A stretch of 64,000 bases of DNA from Flammeovirga agarivorans (GTDB lineage: Bacteria; Bacteroidota; Bacteroidia; Cytophagales; Flammeovirgaceae), in contig NZ_JABAIL010000005.1 of the NCBI RefSeq assembly GCF_012641475.1, positions 248,001 to 312,000 of the forward strand, given 5' to 3'. Within the stretch, counting starts at the first letter, position 1. The number at the start of each line of letters is the position of its first letter. The notes under the pieces are model-generated. The model saw only the letters and a list, made by a program, of their open reading frames with translations. It had not been told where the DNA came from and did not search any database. A program made the translations under genes and the position numbers. Below, piece by piece: positions 16,080 through 24,670 of this stretch.

Positions 16080-17199
16080 CTCGTGGAATTTTAAGCGTTA
16101 CTTTAAACTTCTCCTCTCCATCATTAATGTCAAGGCTGTATCGATCATCATATAGTAGTCCTAGTCGTCTTCTTGCATTAGCAAGTCCGAATCCGCCGGT
16201 TTTGGTTTTTTTCGTTTGAACAGGCAGGTTGAAAGGGAGTGGGGTTTGATCAATACTTGGATTCTCTACTTCAAATGTGATAAAATCATCCGAAATCTTC
16301 AAGTTCAATTCAATTTTGATTTCATTGAGCTTGTTCTTTACCCCGTGTTTAAATGTATTTTCTATAAAAGGTAAGAATAAAAGTTGAGGAACTCTTACAT
16401 TTCCTGCTTCTCCTTCTACATTAAAAGTCATAATTAGGCGATTTCCGAATCTAAGTTTTTCAAGATCCAGATAGCTTTGCATATAATATAGCTCGTCCTC
16501 TAGGTTTACCCTTGTTTCTTTTTGATACAGCATATAACTCATCAGCTCTGATAGTTTCATCACAGCATCAGATGCCTCATCACTTTTATCTAAAGTAAGA
16601 GAATAGATATTATTAAGTGTATTGAATAAGAAGTGTGGCTGAATCTGACTCTTTAATAAGTTCAGTTCCGTCATCATATTCTGTTTTTCAAGCTCTCTAG
16701 TCTTCTTTTGGTTGGCTATCCAGTTTTGTGTTAGAGCAATAGATGTAGTAATACCTAAAACATAGAGCTCACCGGTGATAATGGCAATAACATGGTTCGC
16801 ACTAAATATTTCAGCTTGAGTACCCGCTTCTGGCCAAACAGGTAATAAAAACTGTTGGGTAAGGAATACTTTTAAGTACATCATAATTACCAAAGCGATA
16901 CTTAATTGAAAGATGTACATAAAGTACTTCTTATTAGGTATGTATTTCGGTAATAAATAATAGGCATGATAATACGATAATGGTATATGTATCGCAAAGC
17001 CTATAAGGTTGGACTGGAAAGAGTAAGTGTAGTCATCATAATAACTGCCCCATCTTAGACCATTTAATACAAAGTAGATGATCCAGAAGATGGAATGCTG
17101 TATGATTGGTTTATTCAATTTCAAAGACATTGATTCAGGTAGATGGTCTAGAATATTTATCTTCTCATCAAATAACTTATTTTTTGTTTGTATTGCCAT
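16072..17199 (-). CDS. LytS-like (His_kinase family) sensor histidine kinase
   Basis: A 375-aa membrane kinase with four hydrophobic segments between about residues 32 and 160, then a coiled-coil linker. The His_kinase motif is QIQPHFLFNTLNNIYSL, with the phosphoacceptor His in PHFLFN. The HATPase domain has the N-box-like FIENTFKHG and the GGFGLANARRRL glycine box. No periplasmic sensor domain is obvious, so the signal is probably sensed in or at the membrane. It lies upstream of and overlaps the LytTR regulator gene, which is its evident partner. Confidence 0.92.
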   Translation of the reverse strand: MAIQTKNKLFDEKINILDHLPESMSLKLNKPIIQHSIFWIIYFVLNGLRWGSYYDDYTYSFQSNLIGFAIHIPLSYYHAYYLLPKYIPNKKYFMYIFQLSIALVIMMYLKVFLTQQFLLPVWPEAGTQAEIFSANHVIAIITGELYVLGITTSIALTQNWIANQKKTRELEKQNMMTELNLLKSQIQPHFLFNTLNNIYSLTLDKSDEASDAVMKLSELMSYMLYQKETRVNLEDELYYMQSYLDLEKLRFGNRLIMTFNVEGEAGNVRVPQLLFLPFIENTFKHGVKNKLNEIKIELNLKISDDFITFEVENPSIDQTPLPFNLPVQTKKTKTGGFGLANARRRLGLLYDDRYSLDINDGEEKFKVTLKIPRDE

Positions 17200-17508
17200 T
17201 ATTTAACGTCTATTGTTTAATAAAAGCTAAATACAAGATAAGCGTTGATGAAACAATTATTTTAGATTTATTGCATTAAATATAGGATTTTATGACGTTC
17301 ATCTAGGGATGAATGCAGTTTATCCTAAAAATTGTGCTGTATAGCATACTTTAATGACTGTTAATCTATTTTTTTAAAATTCCTTAAGTGTCTGATATAC
17401 ATTTACGATATCAAGAATGTGCAAGGGAGTGTTTCCTTTGCTTGTAGGCCAAAAATACTAATTTAATGATTTGCCTGCATCGTCTGTTCATCTAACCTTC
17501 AGTTCAAT
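17200..17508. other. Intergenic control region between the LytS kinase and susC
   Basis: This 309-base AT-rich gap lies between divergent genes and must hold both promoters. TTCATC/GATGAA around 17299-17314 forms a short inverted repeat. TACATTTA near 17399 resembles the -7 element with a final A instead of G. I see no exact TAnnTTTG with a proper -33 partner and no known RNA motif. Confidence 0.4.
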
Positions 17509-20500
17509 ATGAAATTCAGACTACTAACAATGTTTATTAGTTTGCTGCTTATGGCAAACACAATTCACGCACAAGACCGTGTTGTGAAAGGTACAGTAAC
17601 CGAAAACGGCTCTTCTGAACCACTTCCAGGGGTAAACGTACTAGTTAAAGGTACGACTACAGGAACAACAACTGATTTTAACGGAGCTTTCTCTTTATCA
17701 GTTGCCGACGGAACTACTTTAGTATTCTCTTATGTAGGATACTTATCACAAGAAATTGTAGTAGGAAACCAGTCAGAGTTTTCAGTATCATTAGAAGTAG
17801 ATGCTGAACAATTAGAAGAAGTTGTAGTAACAGCACTAGGTGTTGAAAGATCTGCAGAAAGTTTAACTTACTCAACTCAATCAGTAAGTTCTGAAGATCT
17901 AATTACTGCTAAAGATCCAAACGTAATGAACTCGCTTTCTGGTCGTGTAGCTGGTTTACAGTTATCAAGAAGTGGTTCTGGTGCTGGTGGATCAGTAAAA
18001 ATCAACTTAAGAGGTAACCGTTCTGCAAAAGGTGATTCTTCTCCTTTATATGTAATTGATGGTGTGCCAATGGCAGGTCAAGGTGCTACCCAACCAGGTG
18101 AGATTGAAAACCCAGGTCGTGATGGTGGTGATGGTATCTCAAACATCAACCCAGAAGACATCGAGTCAATCAACATCTTAAAAGGTGCTGCAGCGTCTGT
18201 TCTTTATGGTTCACAAGCGGCAAACGGTGTAATCATGATTACTACAAAGAAAGGACGTCCTGGTTACTCTAACTTAACTTACTCATCAAACTTTACTGCA
18301 GAGCAAGCTTACATGTATCCTGAAATGCAATCAAAATATGATGCTGAAGGAAATGCAATCAACCACAATGCTCACACTGCAGATGACTTCTACAAAACTG
18401 GAACTACTTGGGTAAATTCATTATCATATACTCAAGGTGGAGAGAAATCACAATTCTATGCTTCTTATGCAAATACTACTGCAAACGGAGTAATGCCAAC
18501 AAACACTTTCAATAAAAACAACTTCTCATTCAACGCTACTACAAAAGGTTTGAATGACAAGTTAGAAATGAGAGTTTCTGCAAACTACATCAACCAAAAA
18601 GGTATCAATAGACCAACAGCTGGTGCGTACATGAACCCTATCTATAGTTCTTACTTATCATCTAGATCTATCTCAAATGATGAGTTAACTAATAACTACC
18701 AAACTTGGAACTCAGACAGAAAGATTTACGAGCAAAACTATCCAGCAACTGTAAAATCAGAAATTGGTAACGAAAACCCTTACTGGTTATTGAACAAAGC
18801 ACAAACAGAAGATATTCGTAACCGTTTCATGTTATCAGGTTCAGCGAAGTATAACTTCAACGAATTCCTTTCATTGCAAGGTCGTGCTAACATTGATGCA
18901 ACTCAAGACGTTTGGGAAAGAAAAGCACATGCTACTACTAACCCAATCAATATCTCAGCGGATCCGATCACAGGTTTATCATATGGTGGTTACTTCAGAG
19001 ATGATTTCTCTAACACTATGATTTATGCTGATGCGATCTTAAACTTCAATAAGCAATTCAATGATTTCAATGTAACTGCTTTATTAGGTTCTTCAATCCG
19101 TGATGAGGAAAATACTTTACAAAGAGTAACTTCTGATAAGAGATCAATTAGATACACAAACATCTTTACTGTATCAGCTTTACCAGAAGGTATGGTTCCA
19201 ACTGAAACTTACTTACAACGTCAAGTACAATCAGTATTCGCAAGTGCTACACTTGGTTGGAGAGATATGTTATACTTAGACGTAGCAGGTAGAAATGACT
19301 GGTCATCTACATTACCATCAAACAATAATTCTTACTTCTACCCTTCAGTAGGTTTAACAGCAGTTCTTAACAAGATGATGGATTTACCAGACGTAATTTC
19401 ATTAGCGAAAGTTAGAGGTAACTATACAGTACTAGGTAACGATGCTCAACCAGGTGTAACAACTCTACAACATGAGGTTGACTTCAATGGTAACTTGAAA
19501 TTTGCTGATACTGAGCCAGCGGCTAACTTAAAGCCTGAGCTTTCTACTTCAATTGAATTCGGTGCAGAGTTAGAATTATTCAATGGTTTATTATACATGG
19601 ATGCTAACTTCTACAAAACGAACACTGTAAACCAGTTATTCCGTGTAGCTAACCCAACAGGTTCTTCAGGATTCCAATATAGCTATGTGAACGCAGGTGA
19701 TGTTGAAAACAGAGGTTTTGAATTATCAATCTCAGCTATGCCAGTTTCACAAGGTGATCTTACTTGGAGTACTACATTTAACTTCGCAAGAAACGTAAAC
19801 GAAATCAAAGAGCTTTATACAAGAGCTGACGGTACTGAAGCAGAATTTGATATCGTAACTAATGGTGGTAACATCAACTACATGCAAGTATTAAGAAAAG
19901 GTGGAGCAATTGGTGAAATCTGGACTGCTGACTTTGCAAGAGACGAGGATGGTAACATGATCATCGGTGATGACGGTCTTCCTTCATCAGGTTCTTTAGA
20001 TCCAGAAAGTGCTAAGAAGTCAAACTCTAACCCTAACTTAATCGCAGGTTGGACAAACACATTAAAGTACAAAGGATTTACTTTAAACATGGTAATTGAT
20101 GGTAAGTTTGGTGGTCAAGTATTATCATTGACTAACTCTTACATGGATGCAGAGGGTACTTCAATTGAATTTGCTAACGCTGTAGAAAACACAGGTACAG
20201 TAACAGTAGAAGGTAACCAATTCGATCCTCTAGGATACTTACAAGCGACTGCTGGTAGATCAAATGTTACTTCTCAGTACTTATATGATCAAACAAACGT
20301 AAGATTAAGAGAATTATCAATCGGTTATACTTTCGACAAAGTTGGTCCTCTTAGTGATGTAACGTTATCAGCAATTGGTAGAAACTTATTCTTCTTCTAC
20401 AATGCAGCACCATTCGATCCAGATGTAGTAATGTCAACAGGTGCAGGTGTTCAAGGTCTTAACTTCTTCGGTTTACCAACTACAAGAAGCGTAGGTTTGA

Positions 20501-20520
20501 ACTTAAGAGTAAACTTCTAA
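17509..20520 (+). CDS. SusC/RagA-family TonB-dependent outer-membrane receptor
   Basis: A 1003-aa outer-membrane channel for TonB-driven nutrient uptake. It has a signal peptide (1-21), a carboxypeptidase-regulatory-like N-terminal extension (about 24-100) typical of SusC proteins, a TonB box region near EEVVVTALG, a plug (about 115-235) and a 22-strand barrel ending in an aromatic residue (LNLRVNF). It pairs with the SusD-like lipoprotein 18 bases downstream. No glycosidase, protease or anti-sigma gene is linked, so the substrate is unknown. Codon choice leans to AAC, TTC, TAC and GGT, unlike most neighbours, which suggests strong expression. Confidence 0.95.
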   Translation: MKFRLLTMFISLLLMANTIHAQDRVVKGTVTENGSSEPLPGVNVLVKGTTTGTTTDFNGAFSLSVADGTTLVFSYVGYLSQEIVVGNQSEFSVSLEVDAEQLEEVVVTALGVERSAESLTYSTQSVSSEDLITAKDPNVMNSLSGRVAGLQLSRSGSGAGGSVKINLRGNRSAKGDSSPLYVIDGVPMAGQGATQPGEIENPGRDGGDGISNINPEDIESINILKGAAASVLYGSQAANGVIMITTKKGRPGYSNLTYSSNFTAEQAYMYPEMQSKYDAEGNAINHNAHTADDFYKTGTTWVNSLSYTQGGEKSQFYASYANTTANGVMPTNTFNKNNFSFNATTKGLNDKLEMRVSANYINQKGINRPTAGAYMNPIYSSYLSSRSISNDELTNNYQTWNSDRKIYEQNYPATVKSEIGNENPYWLLNKAQTEDIRNRFMLSGSAKYNFNEFLSLQGRANIDATQDVWERKAHATTNPINISADPITGLSYGGYFRDDFSNTMIYADAILNFNKQFNDFNVTALLGSSIRDEENTLQRVTSDKRSIRYTNIFTVSALPEGMVPTETYLQRQVQSVFASATLGWRDMLYLDVAGRNDWSSTLPSNNNSYFYPSVGLTAVLNKMMDLPDVISLAKVRGNYTVLGNDAQPGVTTLQHEVDFNGNLKFADTEPAANLKPELSTSIEFGAELELFNGLLYMDANFYKTNTVNQLFRVANPTGSSGFQYSYVNAGDVENRGFELSISAMPVSQGDLTWSTTFNFARNVNEIKELYTRADGTEAEFDIVTNGGNINYMQVLRKGGAIGEIWTADFARDEDGNMIIGDDGLPSSGSLDPESAKKSNSNPNLIAGWTNTLKYKGFTLNMVIDGKFGGQVLSLTNSYMDAEGTSIEFANAVENTGTVTVEGNQFDPLGYLQATAGRSNVTSQYLYDQTNVRLRELSIGYTFDKVGPLSDVTLSAIGRNLFFFYNAAPFDPDVVMSTGAGVQGLNFFGLPTTRSVGLNLRVNF

Positions 20521-20538
20521 TCTAAAAGATCGACTACA

Positions 20539-22152
20539 ATGAAAACAGTTTTAAAAAAATATATTCTACCTACTGTTTTAGCAGCAGGTGTATTTACAGG
20601 ATGTACTAGTAATTTCGAAGAAATTAATAATGATCCTAACAAGCCAACAAACGAAGAGCTATTAGCAGACGGTAACTTAGTAAATGGTTTCTTCCCTCAG
20701 TTATCACGTTCGATTTACTTCAACTTTGATAACTCGAACTGGAAGTGGCAGGTACAACAAAACTTGAATGGTGATGTGTTTTCAGGTTACATGGCTCCTC
20801 CAACTCCATTTGCAGCAAACTCAAATGCAACGCATTACAACTTAATCTGGAACTTCTGGCCTTGGTCAATCGGATATGAAAATGTAATGTCACCGGCAAA
20901 TGCAATTGACTTAATCTCAGAGGATTTAACACCAAGATTATATTCTCCAGCACTAGTACTTAAAGTATTAGGTATGCACAGAATGACTGATATCTACGGT
21001 CCAATCCCTTATGTAGATTATGGTTCTCCAGAGGTAACTTATGATAAGCAATCTGAGATCTATGACAAGTTCTTTGCTGAGTTGGATTTAGCTATCGCTA
21101 ATATTGGTGATAATCCTGAGCAAATTCCTACATTCTCTGCAGTAGATGATTTATACCAAGGAGATTTCTTAATGTGGAAAAAGTTAGCAGCTTCTCTTAA
21201 GTTAAGATTAGCAATGAGAATCTCTAACGTTGCTCCAGATAAAGCTAAACAATATGCTGAAGAAGCAGTTGCTACAGGTGTATTTGAAGGTGATGATATC
21301 GCCAGAGTTAATGCTTCAATCGTTCATCCATTAGCGACAATTTCTGAAGGATGGGGTGATATCAAAATGGGTGCTGATATGGAATCTATCTTAACAGGTT
21401 ACAGTGACCCAAGAACAGCAGTATACTTTACTGAGGCAGGTGGACCAGAAGATGGTTCTCCAATCAAAACTGGTTTTGCAGGTGTACGTTCTGGTATTGA
21501 TTTACCTGATGGTCGTGGTGATTACCAATACTACTCTAGAATCAATCCTGACTTCATCAACCAAACTACTAATATCGTATTAATGACTTCTGCTGAAGTG
21601 TATTTCTTAAGAGCAGAAGCAGCATTAAAAGGATGGAACGTTGGTGGAACTGCTCAAGCTTTATATGAAGAAGGCGTGAGACAATCTTTCACTCAACATG
21701 GTATTGCTGATCAAGCTGATGCTTACTTAGCAGATGATACTAGTGTTCCTGCGGATTATGTAGATGTATCTGATGCTACTTATGGTACAGATTACAGTAT
21801 TGAAGCTGCAAGTGATGTTACTATCAAGTATGATGCTTCAAGAGCTTTAGAGCAAATTATTACTCAAAAGTGGATTGCAATGTTCCCAGAAGGAATGGAA
21901 GCATGGGCTGAATACAGAAGAACAGGTTTCCCTCATATTTTCCCTGTGAAATACAACAAGAGTAACGGAGATGTTCCTGCAGGTGAAACTATCAAACGTT
22001 TAAGATACCCTGACGGTGAAGCAGTAAACAATGCTACTTCTTACGCTAACGGTATCAAAAACCTAGAGGCAGAAAGTACACATAAAGTAACTAGCCCTAT
22101 TTCAGGGTCAGTTGACGCAGGTGGTACTTCTCTATGGTGGGACGTAGACTAA
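20539..22152 (+). CDS. SusD/RagB-family outer-membrane nutrient-binding lipoprotein
   Basis: A 537-aa lipoprotein with lipobox FTGC (Cys22) and the NNDPNKPT start seen in the SusD-like_2 branch of the family. The helical TPR-like core includes DIYGPIPYVDYG and a late WIAMFPEGMEAW segment. It should form the hinged lid over the SusC partner encoded immediately upstream and capture ligand at the cell surface. The ligand class (glycan, peptide or other) cannot be read from the sequence. Its codon bias matches susC. A terminator follows after about 50 bases, so the operon has only these two genes. Confidence 0.94.
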   Translation: MKTVLKKYILPTVLAAGVFTGCTSNFEEINNDPNKPTNEELLADGNLVNGFFPQLSRSIYFNFDNSNWKWQVQQNLNGDVFSGYMAPPTPFAANSNATHYNLIWNFWPWSIGYENVMSPANAIDLISEDLTPRLYSPALVLKVLGMHRMTDIYGPIPYVDYGSPEVTYDKQSEIYDKFFAELDLAIANIGDNPEQIPTFSAVDDLYQGDFLMWKKLAASLKLRLAMRISNVAPDKAKQYAEEAVATGVFEGDDIARVNASIVHPLATISEGWGDIKMGADMESILTGYSDPRTAVYFTEAGGPEDGSPIKTGFAGVRSGIDLPDGRGDYQYYSRINPDFINQTTNIVLMTSAEVYFLRAEAALKGWNVGGTAQALYEEGVRQSFTQHGIADQADAYLADDTSVPADYVDVSDATYGTDYSIEAASDVTIKYDASRALEQIITQKWIAMFPEGMEAWAEYRRTGFPHIFPVKYNKSNGDVPAGETIKRLRYPDGEAVNNATSYANGIKNLEAESTHKVTSPISGSVDAGGTSLWWDVD

Positions 22153-22473
22153 TAAGAATTTAGGTGAATAATAATATAACGGACAATGAATTGTAACAAG
22201 CAGAGGGACTATGTCTCTCTGCCTGTTTTTTTTATAAGACTATGATAAATTAACCTACATCAATGTTGTAACACTGTAATTTATGTTTTTAGAGAATATC
22301 TTGGTTGAAATTGTTAAGATATTGTGTTGATTCTTAATTTTTACTAAACATTAAATCTTTGATCGTTTAAAAGAGTAAAATACTAATAAAGATCTCGGTA
22401 GTATTTACAATATTTATAGCTGAGAACTAAGTTTAAGAAGATCTATCAGCTAAGCAATCAAAATATTACTATT
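22153..22473. other. Intergenic region between susD and the DUF4136 gene
   Basis: This 321-base gap holds the susCD terminator in its first 80 bases. The remaining 240 bases are very AT-rich and presumably hold the promoter of the DUF4136 lipoprotein gene. I found no exact promoter match, no small gene and no RNA motif. Confidence 0.4.
22200..22233 (+). terminator. Terminator of the susCD operon
   Basis: A stem of GCAGAGGGAC with GTCTCTCTGC (one G-U pair) has a very short loop and is followed by an eight-T run. Confidence 0.88.
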
Positions 22474-23031
22474 ATGAAAAACATAAAAAATTTACTGATA
22501 ACGGTATCGGCTTTTATTGGATTAGCCTTTATTGTTACTTCATGTTCATCGGCAAAGATTTATACAGATTATAAACCAGGTACAAATTTCACTCAATACA
22601 AAACATTTAGTGTTTTACCTTGGCAAAAAACAAATGCCAAAGTGAATGAATTTGACCGTGAGCGTATCAAAAACGCTGTCATAACAAATATGCAATCGTT
22701 AGGATATACTTATTCTGAGCAAGATACAACTGCAGATTTACAGGTTGGAATGGTATTCACAACGAAGGAAAAGAAAAGTGTAACATCATATAACGCTGGA
22801 TACGGCGGATGGTACGGACCTTGGGGTATGGGTGCTACGCACTACTCTGAGTACGATTACACTGAAGGTACTTTTGTAGTAGATGTATTTGATACACAAG
22901 CTCGAAAATTACTTTGGGAAGCTGCTGCTGTAGGAACTGTTCCAGAGAAGCAAGAGAACCCTGTAGTAAGAGAGAGAAACATCAACAGATTTGTAAAAAG
23001 TATCTTTAATAAATATCCAATGAAGAACTAA
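22474..23031 (+). CDS. DUF4136 lipoprotein
   Basis: A 185-aa lipoprotein with lipobox VTSC (Cys24). The mature part fits DUF4136: IYTDYKPGTNFTQYKTF at the start, ADLQVGMVF in the middle, a Gly/Trp/Tyr-rich patch (YGGWYGPWGMG), and EGTFVVDVFDTQARKLLWEA near the end. Proteins of this family are envelope lipoproteins with no known biochemical role. The gene is single, between the susCD operon and a terminator shared with the converging glycosyltransferase operon. Confidence 0.88.
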   Translation: MKNIKNLLITVSAFIGLAFIVTSCSSAKIYTDYKPGTNFTQYKTFSVLPWQKTNAKVNEFDRERIKNAVITNMQSLGYTYSEQDTTADLQVGMVFTTKEKKSVTSYNAGYGGWYGPWGMGATHYSEYDYTEGTFVVDVFDTQARKLLWEAAAVGTVPEKQENPVVRERNINRFVKSIFNKYPMKN

Positions 23032-23052
23032 AAAGTTCAACTCATTGTAAAG

Positions 23053-23095
23053 AAAAATCCCAGTAATATCGAGATGATGTTACTGGGATTTTTTT
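23053..23095. terminator. Bidirectional terminator between converging units
   Basis: An 18-bp stem (23053-23070 with 23076-23093, one G-U pair) with a 5-base loop has A-rich and T-rich flanks. Confidence 0.9.
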
Positions 23096-23112
23096 ATTGC
23101 TATATCTATTAA

Positions 23113-24084
23113 TTAATCAATTCGATCTTTGATATGATAGTCATTTCGATTGCTTTGGTTGAGTGAAACCATTTCGGCAATAAAACCTGTCATAAACATT
23201 TGGGAACCTATGACTACCGCTGTAAGTGCCAAATAGAAAAGCGGTTGTTCTGTTACTTCTCTCTGAATAGGAAGGTTGTTGATAGAAAGGTATACCTTTT
23301 CAAGGATCAACCAAAGTGCAGCAATAGTACCCGTTAAAAAGGAAACAGAACCTAATGAGCCAAAGAAATGCATTGGAGCTTTCTTGAACTTAGAAACAAA
23401 AGTAATAGACATTAAGTCTAAAAATCCATTGACAAAACGCTCAAGACCAAACTTGGTTGTTCCATATTTTCTAGCTTGGTGGGCAACTGATTTTTCACCA
23501 ATTTTCCCGAAACCATTCCATTTAGCGATAACTGGAATATACCTATGCATTTCACCATACACCTCAATCACTTTCACCACATCTTTTTTGTAGGCTTTTA
23601 GTCCACAATTGAAGTCATGCAGTTGTATATCGGAAACAGCTCTTGTAGCGGCATTGAAAAGCTTTGTAGGAAGTGTTTTTGTAATAGGATCGTATCGTTT
23701 TTCCTTCCAGCCTGATACTAAATCATAGCCATCTTCCAAGATCATTCTACGAAGTTCTGGGATTTCATCAGGGCTATCTTGAAGGTCAGCATCCATAGTA
23801 ATTACTACTTCTCCTTCTACTTCTTGAAAACCCATTTGAAGGGCTGCAGATTTACCGTAGTTTCTAAGAAAACGTAAACCTTTTACCCAAGGAAATTTCT
23901 TCTTTAATTCCTGAATCACTTCCCATGAATTATCTGTACTTCCGTCATCAACAAGACAAACTTCTCCATTGATGTTTTCTTGTTCAAAAACTCTATTGAT
24001 CCATTCTACCAACTCAGGTAAAGATTCTGCTTCATTGAGCAGTGGTACCACAACGGATACATCTATTTTATTTTTTTCAGTCAT
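23113..24084 (-). CDS. Family 2 glycosyltransferase, polyprenyl-phosphate sugar transferase type
   Basis: A 323-aa GT2 enzyme resembling dolichol/undecaprenyl-phosphate glycosyltransferases (DPM1/ArnC type). The N-terminal GT-A domain has VVPLLNEAESL, LVDDGSTD and the metal-binding DADLQDSP. Two C-terminal membrane helices (about 238-262 and 282-305) anchor it in the inner membrane. It would load a sugar from a nucleotide donor onto a lipid carrier for envelope glycan assembly. It is the last gene of the leftward mutS-DUF4199-GT2 unit. Confidence 0.92.
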   Translation of the reverse strand: MTEKNKIDVSVVVPLLNEAESLPELVEWINRVFEQENINGEVCLVDDGSTDNSWEVIQELKKKFPWVKGLRFLRNYGKSAALQMGFQEVEGEVVITMDADLQDSPDEIPELRRMILEDGYDLVSGWKEKRYDPITKTLPTKLFNAATRAVSDIQLHDFNCGLKAYKKDVVKVIEVYGEMHRYIPVIAKWNGFGKIGEKSVAHQARKYGTTKFGLERFVNGFLDLMSITFVSKFKKAPMHFFGSLGSVSFLTGTIAALWLILEKVYLSINNLPIQREVTEQPLFYLALTAVVIGSQMFMTGFIAEMVSLNQSNRNDYHIKDRID

Positions 24085-24101
24085 GAACTGATGATTTATT
24101 T

Positions 24102-24641
24102 CTAGAAATTATATCCATCTTTTCCTACTTCTTGTTTCATAAAGTAAGAAATGGCTAATGCTAGTAGAAAACCTAAGAAGGTATATAAAACAACACTCAA
24201 TAAATAGGGAATAGGAGTAAGTGCCAACCATTGTGATAATTCTATGGCTTGGTCAATTTGTTCATCAGTTAATTGAGGTTGCTTTTCTAGTTCTACTCTT
24301 GTTTGTTCTATGGCTTGCATAATGGCAGAATCATCAAGGAATTTTACATATAAGTAATTTAAAACTCCAGTGATTAATGCTCCGATAAAAGAAAGTAAAG
24401 TACCTAACTTTACTCCATCTTTGTAGTTTAAATATCCTCCACTATGAAATTTATATTCTCTGTAAGCAAAAAATGTTGCTGTAACAATCACTAATATATT
24501 TAAGTATTGTAGAAACGGATCTTGTGTTTTTCCAAGTGTGGAAAGAAGTACACTATATCCAAAACTAAATACACCAACGATAGCCCCGTATTTAATGGCA
24601 AACGTTCTTTTTTGTGGTAGTTCGTTCATATCGAGTTGCAA
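24102..24641 (-). CDS. DUF4199 membrane protein
   Basis: A 179-aa integral membrane protein with four predicted helices (about 15-32, 44-60, 80-105 and 145-168). The GGYLNYKDGVKLG segment after helix 2 and the soluble QPQLTDEQIDQAIE stretch before the last helix fit the Bacteroidota DUF4199 family. Its function is unknown. In Bacteroidota it often sits directly upstream of a GT2 gene as here, 17 bases away, which hints at a role with the lipid-linked sugar pathway. Confidence 0.88.
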   Translation of the reverse strand: MQLDMNELPQKRTFAIKYGAIVGVFSFGYSVLLSTLGKTQDPFLQYLNILVIVTATFFAYREYKFHSGGYLNYKDGVKLGTLLSFIGALITGVLNYLYVKFLDDSAIMQAIEQTRVELEKQPQLTDEQIDQAIELSQWLALTPIPYLLSVVLYTFLGFLLALAISYFMKQEVGKDGYNF

Positions 24642-24670
24642 ATTTTTATAAAAATAGGCATTAGAATTGA

